Shown here piece by piece: positions 44,803 to 53,559 of a stretch of DNA of 64,000 nucleotides. The notes beneath the pieces are model-generated. The model was not told where the DNA came from. It did not search any database and saw only the letters and a program-made list of their open reading frames with translations. The stretch's first letter is position 1. The number at the start of each line of letters is the position of its first letter. The position numbers and the translations under genes are program-made. Location of the stretch: contig DASSPH010000060.1 in the NCBI GenBank assembly GCA_035699745.1, positions 24,346-88,345 on the forward strand. The letters run 5' to 3'. This stretch comes from Vicinamibacterales bacterium (GTDB lineage: Bacteria; Acidobacteriota; Vicinamibacteria; Vicinamibacterales; 2-12-FULL-66-21).

Positions 44803-46194
44803 CTGCCGCGGCAGCGTCACTGTGAACGTGGCCCCCTCGCCGGGCCGCGTCTCGACGTCGATCCGCCCGTGATGACGGTCGACGATCCACTTCACCAGGC
44901 TCAGTCCGAGTCCGGCGCCGTCGACCACCGACGACCGCGCCGGGTCGGCGCGAAAGAAGCGCTCGAAGACGTGCGCCGCGTCCGCGGGATCGATGCCGAT
45001 GCCGGTGTCGCGGACGGTCAGGCGCGCCTCGGCGTCGCGCGAGGAGACGGCGACGGTGATGGCGCCGCCCTCGCCCGTGAACTTGATCGCGTTGTCGAGC
45101 AGGTTGAGGACGACCCGTTTCAACCAGTCCGCATCGCCGCGCACCGCCACGTCGCCGCCGCGCTCGAATCGCAGGGTGAGCCCCTTGGCGCGCGCGACCG
45201 GCTCGATCTGTTCGACCAGCGTTTCGGCGAGCGCGGCAAGATCGACGTCGGTCTCGTGGATCGCGATCTCGCCGGCTTCCGCCCGGGCGAGCAGCAGGAT
45301 CCGCTCGATCAACGCTTTCAGCTTGTCGATCTCCTCGAGCTGTCCGGCGCGGCGGCGCCGTGCCTCGTCGTCCGCGGGAGCGGTCAGCATCGACAACTCG
45401 ATGTCCCCCCGCAGCGCGGCGAGCGGCGTGCGCAGCTCGTGCGCGAGCGCGGTGCTGAACTGCCGCATCTCGCCGACGGCGTGCTCCAGGCGGGACAGTG
45501 TCTCGTTGAACGCGATCGCGACGTCGTCCAGCTCGTCTCCGGCGCCGCGCACCGGAAGCCGCTGCCGCAGCCCGGCGATGTCGATCCCCCGCGTCGCGGC
45601 GGAGAGCTGCGACAGCGGCCGCAGCGCGACCCCCGCCGCCCAGCGCCCGACGAAGATGGCGGCCACCAGCGCCGCGGGCACGCCGACGGCGAGCAGGATC
45701 AGGAATCGCTCGAGGACGGCGTCGCGCGGCTCGAGCGAGACGCCGACCTGGAGCAGATACGTCCGTCCGCCGGCGTCGATCACGCTGTTCGATACCCGCA
45801 GCCGGCCGTAGTCGGTCTGGACGTCGAACGTGGACGGCCGGCGGCGGAACTGGCGCACTTCGGCGGGGGTGAGCTCGAGGCCGAGAGGCGCGAGCGCCGT
45901 CGAGCGCAGGATCAGCTCGCCGGACGCCGCGTCGAAGAGCTGGTAGTAGCGCGTCGCCTCGTCGACGAAGGCGGCCTGCGCCGGGTCGGCGGGATCGAAC
46001 ACCACTGCCGGCGCCCCGTCGGCGACGCGGAGGTAGCCGTGCAGGCCGCGCGTGAGCCCCGCCAGGTTGGTGGAGACGTCCGCGTCGAGCTGGTAGGCGA
46101 GCACGTTGTAGGAAATCGCCCCGATGGCAATCAGCACGACGCCGAACACCGCGGCGTACACCAGGGTCAGCCGCGAGCGCAGCGTCGGAATCAC
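44794..46194 (-). CDS. CusS/QseC-class sensor histidine kinase
   Basis: 466 residues. TM1 (LVYAAVFGVVLIAIGAISYNV), periplasmic sensor (about 40-165), TM2 (FLILLAVGVPAALVAAIFVG), HAMP, H-box STALAHELRTPLAALRGD, N-box VVLNLLDNAIKFTG, G-boxes DTGIGID and GAGLGLSLVK. Start GTG at 46194 overlaps the response-regulator stop (GTGA). It is the third gene of the operon GGDEF protein, response regulator, kinase. The sensor domain lacks obvious metal ligands. Signal unknown. Confidence 0.9.
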   Translation of the reverse strand: MIPTLRSRLTLVYAAVFGVVLIAIGAISYNVLAYQLDADVSTNLAGLTRGLHGYLRVADGAPAVVFDPADPAQAAFVDEATRYYQLFDAASGELILRSTALAPLGLELTPAEVRQFRRRPSTFDVQTDYGRLRVSNSVIDAGGRTYLLQVGVSLEPRDAVLERFLILLAVGVPAALVAAIFVGRWAAGVALRPLSQLSAATRGIDIAGLRQRLPVRGAGDELDDVAIAFNETLSRLEHAVGEMRQFSTALAHELRTPLAALRGDIELSMLTAPADDEARRRRAGQLEEIDKLKALIERILLLARAEAGEIAIHETDVDLAALAETLVEQIEPVARAKGLTLRFERGGDVAVRGDADWLKRVVLNLLDNAIKFTGEGGAITVAVSSRDAEARLTVRDTGIGIDPADAAHVFERFFRADPARSSVVDGAGLGLSLVKWIVDRHHGRIDVETRPGEGATFTVTLPRQVK

Positions 46195-46865
46195 GGCGGC
46201 GTGTCCGTCAGCACGTAGCCGACGCCGCGCACGGTGTGGATCAGCGGCGGCGAGAACTCCCGATCGACTTTGTTGCGCAGCGAATTGACATGCACTTCGA
46301 CGACGTTGCTGACGCTGTCGAAGTGAATGTCCCAGACGTGCTCGATGATGAGCGACTTGGTGAGGGGACGGCCGCTGTTGCGCATCAGGTATTCGAGGAG
46401 CGCGTACTCCTTGGCGGTGAGCGCGATCCGGCGTCCGCCGCGGCGCACGGTCCGCGTCATGGTGTCGACCTCGAGATCGGCCACGCGCAGGACGTTCTCG
46501 CGCGGCGCGCCGCGGCGAAGCACCGCGCGCAGCCGCGCGGACAGTTCGGCCAGCGCGAACGGCTTGACCAGGTAGTCGTCGGCGCCGCTGTCGAGCCCGG
46601 CGATCCGGTCGTCGACCGCGTCCTTCGCGGTCAGCATGACGACCGGGAGCGACGGTTTGCGCGCGCGAATGTCGCGCAGCACCTGGAACCCGGATCGGCC
46701 CGGCAGCATGACGTCGAGGATGACGGCGTCGTAGTCCACCGTGCGCGCCTGCTCGCCCGCGAACGTTCCCTCGTGCAGGACGTCGACCGCGTAGCCTTCC
46801 TGGCCCAGGCCGCTCTGAATGAAGCTGGCGACTCTCTGATCGTCCTCGACTACAAGGATGCGCAT
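46191..46865 (-). CDS. OmpR/CusR-class response regulator
   Basis: 224 residues. Receiver with VEDD, phospho-acceptor Asp51 (ILDVMLPGRSGFQVL), Lys in LVKPFALAEL. Winged helix (about 130-220) with LTAKEYALLEYLMRNSGRPL and VNSLRNKVDREF...RGVGYVL. It probably binds the TTAAG direct repeats at 47845-47860 and 44787-44802, giving autoregulation and control of the small exported protein. Overlaps the preceding GGDEF gene by 16 bp. Confidence 0.92.
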   Translation of the reverse strand: MRILVVEDDQRVASFIQSGLGQEGYAVDVLHEGTFAGEQARTVDYDAVILDVMLPGRSGFQVLRDIRARKPSLPVVMLTAKDAVDDRIAGLDSGADDYLVKPFALAELSARLRAVLRRGAPRENVLRVADLEVDTMTRTVRRGGRRIALTAKEYALLEYLMRNSGRPLTKSLIIEHVWDIHFDSVSNVVEVHVNSLRNKVDREFSPPLIHTVRGVGYVLTDTPP

Positions 46866-47788
46866 CGCTGGCCGCTGTCCTCATCATGCACCGTGCCGGG
46901 GCCGGCGACCGAGACCTGATTGCGCCCCAGCTCCTTGGCCCGGTACAGCGCGCGATCCGCGGCGCGGAACAGCCGTTCGCCGGCTTCCGAGAGATCCGGC
47001 GGCGTCCAGCGCAGGCCGAAGCGCTGGCAGGCGACGCCGATGCTCACCGACAGCGTCCCGGCGGGAAACGAGATCCCGGCCAGATCCGGGGCCTCGGCCT
47101 GCACGGCCGCGCGAAGCGCGTCGGCGAAGACCTGCCCCTCGGCCGCGTCGTACCGGGGGAGCGCGACCACGAACTCATCGCCGCCGTAGCGGCACGCGGC
47201 GGCGCCCGCCGGCAGCCGCGCCGCGATCACTCGCCCCACGGTCCGCACCGCTTCCGCGCCGGCGAGATGGCCGTGCGTGTCGTTGAGCGTTTTCAGCCGA
47301 TCGACATCGAGCACCAGCATCGCCAGCGGCTCGTTCGCCGCGCGGCAGGCCCGGAACATCGCGCGCAGCCGCTGTTCGAACGAGCGCAGGTTGTGCAGTC
47401 CCGTGAGATCGTCCGTGCGCGCCAGCAGGTCCAGCCGGCGGTTGTCGTCTACCAGCCGGGCGGTGACGAGGCCGACAGCCACGAAGAGCAGGACCTGCAC
47501 GAAGTCCCACTGCTGATGCTGGAAGGCCAGGAGGCGGGGATTGGCGACATGGTACAGGACGATGGCGACCAGCGAGGCGGCGATGCCGCCCGCGAACCCG
47601 AAGCGGATCGCGGCGAGCACGATGAACACGTAGTAGAGGTGCTGCACGGGCGCCGAACCACTCGCCTGATCCAGTACGAACACCGAGAGCAACCCGACCG
47701 CGAGGGCTGCCGACGCGGCGAGGGGACCGGTCGACGGCGTTGGCTGGGCGTGACGCACTCCACGAGCGTCGCCAGTGGTCAGGCGCAT
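46850..47788 (-). CDS. Membrane-bound diguanylate cyclase (GGDEF)
   Basis: 312 residues. N-terminal membrane domain of about four helices (AASAALAVGLLSVFVLD, YVFIVLAAIRFGFAGGIAAS, VQVLLFVAVGLVTARL), then GGDEF domain (about 125-290): DDLTGLHNLRSFEQRL, LDVDRLKTLNDTHGH, YGGDEFVVALP. The active-site loop is intact. No RxxD inhibitory site 5 residues before GGDEF is present, so product inhibition is probably weak. It heads an operon with a two-component system, coupling c-di-GMP synthesis to that pathway. ATG at 47788. Confidence 0.9.
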   Translation of the reverse strand: MRLTTGDARGVRHAQPTPSTGPLAASAALAVGLLSVFVLDQASGSAPVQHLYYVFIVLAAIRFGFAGGIAASLVAIVLYHVANPRLLAFQHQQWDFVQVLLFVAVGLVTARLVDDNRRLDLLARTDDLTGLHNLRSFEQRLRAMFRACRAANEPLAMLVLDVDRLKTLNDTHGHLAGAEAVRTVGRVIAARLPAGAAACRYGGDEFVVALPRYDAAEGQVFADALRAAVQAEAPDLAGISFPAGTLSVSIGVACQRFGLRWTPPDLSEAGERLFRAADRALYRAKELGRNQVSVAGPGTVHDEDSGQRCASL

Positions 47789-47844
47789 GGTTACGGCGCA
47801 GTCCAGATTGAACGCGATCCACGTGAGCCGTGCATGACGCGCAC

Positions 47845-47860
47845 ATTAAGTTCGCTTAAG
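47845..47860 (-). promoter_or_regulatory. TTAAG-type direct repeat, copy B (GGDEF operon promoter)
   Basis: ATTAAGTTCGCTTAAG, 10-bp period, 56 bp upstream of the GGDEF gene start. Nearly identical to copy A (44787-44802). Confidence 0.6.
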
Positions 47861-47877
47861 GCAGGGAGCCCACTACC

Positions 47878-48054
47878 GCGAAGCCGATCGACATCGGATC
47901 CGATGTCTGGGTCGGCGGCGGCGCCGTCATCCTGCCCGGCGTGCGGATCGGCGCGCGCAGCGCGATCGGCGCCGGCAGCGTCGTGACGCGGGACGTCCCG
48001 GACGGCGTCTTCGCCGCGGGGAACCCCTGCCGCGTGATCCGCGCGCTCGAGTAG
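47878..48054 (+). pseudogene. 3' remnant of a maltose/galactoside O-acetyltransferase gene
   Basis: An open stretch without a start encodes AKPIDIGSDVWVGGGAVILP, GVRIGARSAIGAGSVVTRDV and AAGNPCRVIRALE before TAG. This is the C-terminal hexapeptide-repeat part of Maa/LacA-type acetyltransferases. About 130 N-terminal residues are missing; the sequence upstream belongs to the GGDEF operon promoter. It marks a recombination joint near 47870. Confidence 0.7.
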
Positions 48055-48063
48055 AGGCGGGGC

Positions 48064-50424
48064 TCAGAACCGTGCCGTCAGCGAGACGCGCACCGCGCGC
48101 GGCGAACCGGGCGTGATGTTGTTGTTGCCGTTCGAGAACGCGAAGTAGCGTTCGTCGAGCAGGTTCTCGACGTTCACCTGCGCCGAGAGCGCGCGCGACA
48201 GCCGCAGGAACAGCGCCGCGTCGACGCGCGTGAACGACGGCAGCACGACCGTGTTGTCCGTCGACGTGAACATGTCTGCGCTGCGGATGAGTCCGGCGCC
48301 GATCCCCCAGCGCGGCGTCACGTCATAACGGTTCCACAGCGAAAAGGCATGCCGCGGCACCTGCGCCAGCCGGGCGCCCGCCTTCGCGCTCGCCGACAGC
48401 GTCTGCGTAATCCTGCCGTCCTGGTAGGCGTAGCCGCCGACCACGCTCCACGCGCGCGTGAGGTGCCCGGTGGCGCCGAGTTCGACGCCGTTCGTGCGCT
48501 GGCCGTCCACGAGGATCGAGCGGGTCGCGTCGGCCGGGTCGGGGACCACGACGTTGGTGCGGGCAAGGCGGTAGACCGCCGCGGTGAGCGACAGCGCCGG
48601 CCGCAGGTCCCACTTGATGCCGGCTTCGTAGTTGACGAACTTCTCGGGATCGAGCGACTGATTGGTCAGCGACAACGACGACAACTGCTCACCGGCGCGC
48701 GGGACGTAAGTGAGGCTGTAGCTCGCATACAGCGACACCGGTTCCACGGGCTTGTAGATGATGCCCAGGCGCGGCGACAGCAGATTGTCGGTGCTCGCGA
48801 CATCGGCGCCGGTGCGGTTGTTGTGGAAGTCGACGTCGAACCGGTCGAAGCGCAGGCCGATCACGGCCTGCACGTGACGCGACAGTTCCACCTGATCCTG
48901 CGCGTAGACCGCCGCTACTGTCGCCACGCCGTGATTGTCGGCGTCGGTCGCACTGGGCGCGAACGTCACCGGCACGGAGATCGTGGGAGCGCTGACCGGC
49001 ACGGTCACGGAGGTCACCGCCGGGCCGACCGCGGTGAAGTAGCCGGTCTGCCTCCGGTTGTCGGTCTGCTGCCGGCCGAACTCGGCGCCGGCCAGCAGCA
49101 CGTGCTTGACGGCCCCGGTGAACGCCGTCAGGTTCAGATCGGTCTGGTTGAAGACATTCTGCCGCGCGGTGCGGTTGTTGTAGGCCGAAATGGCGACGTC
49201 CGATCCGCCGGCGCCGGCCGCCGCCGACGGAAACACGTTCTGGTAGAACTTGTCGTAGTCCGCGAACCGCGCCCGGTTGCGCAGCAGCACGCTTGCGCCG
49301 ATCCGCCGATCCACCGCCGCGGTGAGCGCGTTCACGGTCACCACGCTGTTGCTCGCGTCGGGATCGCCGAAGAACGCCGACGGGGCGGTGTCGAGCGGCC
49401 GCCCGGCGAACGACGGCACCCCGCGATCCGCCGTGCGATCGTCGTGGAAGCGTTCGTATCCGGCGCGGATCATCGTCGACGCGCCGAGCGTGAGCGCCAT
49501 CGTCGGATTCACGCCGTAGCGCTCGACGCCGACGCCGTCCCGATACGAGTTCGAGTTCTCGTACATGCCGGTCACGCGTGCGGCCAGCGCGCCGAGCGGA
49601 CGACCCAGATCCAGCGAGAGGCGGCGATTGTCGTGCGAGCCCCCCTGAACGGTCAGCTCGTGCACCGTGCTCCAGTCGGCCTGGCGCGTGGCGCGGTTGA
49701 TCACGCCGCCGGCGCCGCCGCGGCCGAAGATCATCGCGTTCGGCCCTTTCAGCGCCTCGACGCGTTCGACGTTGTACAAGTCGCGGAAGTACTGCACGTC
49801 GTCGCGCACGCCGTCGACGAAGAAATCGGCGGTGGTGCTGTTGCCGCGCAGGATCGGGGTGTCGCGGTTGCCTTCACCCTGTCCCATTCCGACCCCGGGC
49901 ACGTAGCGGACGACGTCCGCCATGCTCTGCATGCTTTGATCGGCGATGGTGCTGCGCGTGATCACCGTGACCGCTTGCGGCACATCGCGCAGCGGCGTCA
50001 GCGTCCGGGTCGCGGTCGTCGATCCGGCGGCGGCGTCCGAAAGGCTGCCGTGGACTTCGACGTTCTCGGATACGGGACGGACGTCGATGGCGTAGGCGTT
50101 GGCGCCGGACAGCCGGTGAGCGAGTCCGGTCCCCTCGAGCATCCGCTCGAGCGCCTGGCTCGCGGTGAAGGTCCCGCGGACGCCGGGAGAGTGGATGCTC
50201 TGCACGGCGGCGGCGAGCGAGGACTCCACCGAGACGGTCACGCCCGTCACCTGGCGGAATGCCGCGACCGCCGCGTCGAGCGGCCCTGCGGGAATGTCGA
50301 ACCTGAAGGCGATTTGCGGGTCGGTGTTCGAATGGGCGGCGAGCGCCGGAACCGGAGCGAAAACGGCAGCGCCGGCGAGGCTGGAAACAGCCACGATCCG
50401 GCGCACGAACGAGCGAAACGGCAT
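48064..50424 (-). CDS. TonB-dependent siderophore-type receptor with STN signalling domain
   Basis: 786 residues. Signal peptide (VSSLAGAAVFAPVPALA), secretin/TonB short N-terminal domain (about 35-95: FDIPAGPLDAAVAAFRQVTG), plug domain (TPLRDVPQAVTVITRSTI, DVVRYVPGVGMGQGEGNRD, FVDGVRDDVQYFRDLYNVER, GPNAMIFGRGGAGGVIN), then a 22-strand barrel ending VRVSLTARF. FpvA/FhuE-like. STN domains signal to FecR-type anti-sigma factors, but none is encoded here. Probably imports ferric siderophore or another chelate. AAGGGA precedes the ATG at 50424. Two palindromic operators lie upstream. Confidence 0.9.
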   Translation of the reverse strand: MPFRSFVRRIVAVSSLAGAAVFAPVPALAAHSNTDPQIAFRFDIPAGPLDAAVAAFRQVTGVTVSVESSLAAAVQSIHSPGVRGTFTASQALERMLEGTGLAHRLSGANAYAIDVRPVSENVEVHGSLSDAAAGSTTATRTLTPLRDVPQAVTVITRSTIADQSMQSMADVVRYVPGVGMGQGEGNRDTPILRGNSTTADFFVDGVRDDVQYFRDLYNVERVEALKGPNAMIFGRGGAGGVINRATRQADWSTVHELTVQGGSHDNRRLSLDLGRPLGALAARVTGMYENSNSYRDGVGVERYGVNPTMALTLGASTMIRAGYERFHDDRTADRGVPSFAGRPLDTAPSAFFGDPDASNSVVTVNALTAAVDRRIGASVLLRNRARFADYDKFYQNVFPSAAAGAGGSDVAISAYNNRTARQNVFNQTDLNLTAFTGAVKHVLLAGAEFGRQQTDNRRQTGYFTAVGPAVTSVTVPVSAPTISVPVTFAPSATDADNHGVATVAAVYAQDQVELSRHVQAVIGLRFDRFDVDFHNNRTGADVASTDNLLSPRLGIIYKPVEPVSLYASYSLTYVPRAGEQLSSLSLTNQSLDPEKFVNYEAGIKWDLRPALSLTAAVYRLARTNVVVPDPADATRSILVDGQRTNGVELGATGHLTRAWSVVGGYAYQDGRITQTLSASAKAGARLAQVPRHAFSLWNRYDVTPRWGIGAGLIRSADMFTSTDNTVVLPSFTRVDAALFLRLSRALSAQVNVENLLDERYFAFSNGNNNITPGSPRAVRVSLTARF

Positions 50425-50447
50425 CGATTTCCCTTTCAAACCAATAG

Positions 50448-50464
50448 CCGACCAGAACGGTCGG
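50448..50464. promoter_or_regulatory. Palindromic operator O1 of the TonB-dependent receptor
   Basis: CCGACC-AGAAC-GGTCGG, perfect 6-bp arms, 24 bp upstream of the receptor ATG. Same arms and length as O2, centre-to-centre spacing 35 bp. Confidence 0.65.
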
Positions 50465-50482
50465 ATTAAAGTAAGCCTATAT

Positions 50483-50499
50483 CCGACCAAATTGGTCGG
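50483..50499. promoter_or_regulatory. Palindromic operator O2 of the TonB-dependent receptor
   Basis: CCGACCAAATTGGTCGG, perfect 8-1-8 inverted repeat. With O1 it brackets an AT-rich stretch that probably holds the promoter. The size and symmetry suit a TetR-class repressor; it does not look like a Fur box. Confidence 0.7.
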
Positions 50500-50550
50500 T
50501 CAAGAGGGCACGCGACCGGCGGGCGATGGCGGACCATACGCGCGCGCCGT

Positions 50551-53535
50551 CTACGGCCGGACGATGCGTGAGAGCGACGCGACGGCGCCGACGAGCGCCT
50601 CGGGCTCGACCGGCTTCTCCACGTGCGAATTGAAACCGGCGTCGAGGGCCTCCGCCTGCGCCGCGGCGCCGGCGTAAGCCGTCAGCGCGACGGCGGGTAT
50701 CCCGCGATTCGCGAGGTGCGCGGGGAAAGCGCGGAGCGCGCGGATCAGGGCGAGGCCGTCCTGTTCCGGCATGCCGATGTCGGCGACGAGGACGTCGAAG
50801 CGCTCGTGCGCGAGACGGTGCAGCGCCGCTCCCGCCGACCCGGCCGTCACCACCGCAGCGCCGCGCTGTTCCAGCATGTGGCGGGTGAGGTCGCGTGCGT
50901 CCGCTTCGTTGTCGACCACGAGCGCACGCACGCCGGCGAGCACATTCGCCGCGGTGGGAGTTCCTGGAGGCGAGCTGGGTGGGACGGCCGCGCCGGCGGC
51001 GCGCAGCGGCAGCCGCACGCGAAATGTCGCGCCGCGGCCGGTCCCCTCGCTCTCCGCCTGCACGGTGCCGCCATGCGCCTCCACCAGGTGCTTGACGATC
51101 GAGAGTCCCAGGCCGAGGCCGCCGTGCACGCGCGTCTTCGAGGCGTCCATCTGCCGGAACCGCTCGAACAGATGCGGCGCGAACGCCGGGTCGATCCCCT
51201 GTCCGGTGTCGCAGACGACGATCTCGGCCGCGGAGTCGTTCTGTCGCAGCTCGACGTCGACCCGTCCGCCGTTCGGGGTGAACTTGATGGCGTTCGACAC
51301 CAGGTTCCAGACCACTTGCTGCAGCCGGTCCGCATCGCCGATGACCGTCACCGCGTTCGCGGGCGGCACCTGAAGCTCGAGCGTCAACTGCTTCGCGCTC
51401 ACGCCGGCGCGCACGGTCTCGACCGCGTTCGAGACCACGGCCGCAAGATCGACCGCGTCGCTGCGGATCTGCAGCTTGCCGGCGACGATTCGCGAGACGT
51501 CGAGCAGATCTTCGACGAGCTGCGCCTGCGCCTTGGCGTTGCGCTCCACGGACTCGAGCGCCCGCTCACGCATCGCCGGCTGGAGGGTGCCTTCCCGGAG
51601 CATGTGCGCCCAGCCGAGCACCGCATTGAGAGGCGTGCGCAGCTCGTGCGAGAGGGTGGCGAGGAACTCGTCCTTCAGGCGGTTGGCGTGCTCCGCTTCC
51701 TGGTACAGGCGCTCGTTCTCCAGCGCCAGCGCGGTGCGGACCTCGACTTCCCTGCGGAGCGCGATCTCCGCCTGCTTGCGGCCGGTGATGTCGGCAAGGC
51801 TGACCAGAACGCTGGCCGGCGGCTCGTCCGGCGGCGGGAACGCGACGCTGAGCAGGACGTCGACGCGGCGGCCGTCGACGCTCTGTACGGCCGCTTCGGC
51901 GGTGAAGTCGCGGTCTCCGCCGGCGAGCGCCAGCAGCTCCCCGATGAACACCTCGCGCGTCTCGGGACGGAAGATCCGGGACAGCGATCCGACCAGCGCA
52001 CGCTTGTCGGCGGCGCCGAGGAGTCGCAGCGTCGCCGGGTTGACGTCGACGATCTTCACACGCGCGACGCACTCGTCGACCACCCCGGGATGCGAGCGGA
52101 GGTGCGCTTCGAGCGCCTCGCCGCGGAGGCCCAGCGCGTCGAGGATCGCCTTGACGTCGCTGAAATCCTCCTCCCACAGCGACACGCCGGTGCTCTCGAA
52201 GATGCGGCGATACCGTTCTTCGCTGCGCGACAGCACGTCGCCGTGATCGCGCAGCTCGCGCTCGAGCGCCTTGCGGTCGGTGATGTCGACGACGATGCCC
52301 AGCATGCGCTCGCCGTCGCGGGTGCTCTGCAGCTTGCCGGCATAACTGAGCCAGCGCAGCCGTCCATCCGCGGTCGCGATGCGGTAATCCGCAGCCGCCG
52401 GCTCCTCTCCCGCCAGCGCGCGCGCGAGATGCACGCTCATGCGCTGCCGGTCGTCGGGGTGCACGTACTTGCTCCACTCGGCTGCGGTCATCACCCCGGC
52501 CCGGGCCGGCAGTCCGAAGATGGCGAAGAACTCCGCCGAACAGTGCGCGGTCTGGCGGCGGAAATCCCACTCGAACGTGGCGACCCCGCCGGCGCGCTGC
52601 GCCAGGCTCAGCATCTCTTCGCGGTGCCGCAGGACCGCCGCCGCTTCCCGCTCGCGTTCTTCGATCCGCCGCCGTTCCGCGATCGCGGCCGCGAGCAGCA
52701 GCGCGGTCGCGGCAAGCACGCCCATGAAGAGCTGCAGGAGTACGAGGGCGCTGCCGGGAGGCGTCTGCCAGACCGCCACCGACACGGCGCCGAGGACGAC
52801 CAGCGACGTGACCGCGGGGCCGCCGCTGACGGCGGCGGCGATCACGAGAGGAAAGACGATGTACTCGGCAGGGTGGGGGCGCAGCGGAACGATCCCGAAT
52901 GCCACGTAGGCCACGATCACCGCGCCGCCGACGAAGATCGCCGCGAGCGCCAGCCGCCGCCCGGGCCACCGCTGACGGACGGTGGTGAGGATGGCGGGCG
53001 CGACGATCACCGAGCCGAGTGCGTCGCCGAACCACCAGTTCCACCACAGCGCCGCGAAGGCATTCCAGGGCTGCACGCCCGCCGCGCACAGGGTGGTCAC
53101 CCCGACCGTGGCGCTGACCACCGGACTCGCCACCACCGCGACGACGAGAAAAGCGGTGACGTCGCCGACGCGCGCCAGCGTCGCGGCGAACTCCGGCCGC
53201 CGGCGCAGCAGCCAGGCGGCCGCCACCGCCTCGAGGGTGTTGCCGGTGGCGATGGCTGCCGCCGTCCACATCGGGGCGGTCGTCGCGGCATTGGCCGCAA
53301 ATGCCCCGATCCAGATCGCCGGCCACAGGCGGATGCCGCCCAGCAGCAGCGCGGCGATCGCGATGCCGGTCGGCGCCCAGACGGTAGTGATCTGCTCGGC
53401 GACGAAGGCGACGCGGAATCCGAAGTGCGCCGCAGCGATGTAGACGGCGGCGATCGCCGCGCCGATCGCAGTCGTCCGCACCAGGCGGCGCGCGCTGGAA
53501 ACCGGCCTCACGGAGCCGTCTGCGGCCACGATCAT
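50551..53535 (-). CDS. Hybrid histidine kinase: MASE1, PAS, HisKA/HATPase, receiver
   Basis: 994 residues. MASE1 membrane domain (about 20-300: YIAAAHFGFRVAFVAEQITT, VWAPTGIAIAALLLGG, WWNWWFGDALGSVIVAP), a PAS/PAC (about 325-435, ending LGIVVDITDRK), a second PAS (about 455-610, ending VSLADITGRKQ), HisKA with FLATLSHELRTPLNAVLGW, HATPase (WNLVSNAIKFTPNGG, DTGQGID, GLGLGLSIVKHLVEAHGG) and a C-terminal receiver with phospho-acceptor in VLVADIGMPEQDG. No output domain; a phosphotransfer partner elsewhere is expected. Next to a MEDS-domain protein transcribed in the same direction. Confidence 0.92.
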   Translation of the reverse strand: MIVAADGSVRPVSSARRLVRTTAIGAAIAAVYIAAAHFGFRVAFVAEQITTVWAPTGIAIAALLLGGIRLWPAIWIGAFAANAATTAPMWTAAAIATGNTLEAVAAAWLLRRRPEFAATLARVGDVTAFLVVAVVASPVVSATVGVTTLCAAGVQPWNAFAALWWNWWFGDALGSVIVAPAILTTVRQRWPGRRLALAAIFVGGAVIVAYVAFGIVPLRPHPAEYIVFPLVIAAAVSGGPAVTSLVVLGAVSVAVWQTPPGSALVLLQLFMGVLAATALLLAAAIAERRRIEEREREAAAVLRHREEMLSLAQRAGGVATFEWDFRRQTAHCSAEFFAIFGLPARAGVMTAAEWSKYVHPDDRQRMSVHLARALAGEEPAAADYRIATADGRLRWLSYAGKLQSTRDGERMLGIVVDITDRKALERELRDHGDVLSRSEERYRRIFESTGVSLWEEDFSDVKAILDALGLRGEALEAHLRSHPGVVDECVARVKIVDVNPATLRLLGAADKRALVGSLSRIFRPETREVFIGELLALAGGDRDFTAEAAVQSVDGRRVDVLLSVAFPPPDEPPASVLVSLADITGRKQAEIALRREVEVRTALALENERLYQEAEHANRLKDEFLATLSHELRTPLNAVLGWAHMLREGTLQPAMRERALESVERNAKAQAQLVEDLLDVSRIVAGKLQIRSDAVDLAAVVSNAVETVRAGVSAKQLTLELQVPPANAVTVIGDADRLQQVVWNLVSNAIKFTPNGGRVDVELRQNDSAAEIVVCDTGQGIDPAFAPHLFERFRQMDASKTRVHGGLGLGLSIVKHLVEAHGGTVQAESEGTGRGATFRVRLPLRAAGAAVPPSSPPGTPTAANVLAGVRALVVDNEADARDLTRHMLEQRGAAVVTAGSAGAALHRLAHERFDVLVADIGMPEQDGLALIRALRAFPAHLANRGIPAVALTAYAGAAAQAEALDAGFNSHVEKPVEPEALVGAVASLSRIVRP

Positions 53536-53559
53536 GGAGCGAAGCGGGTCACCCCGAGG

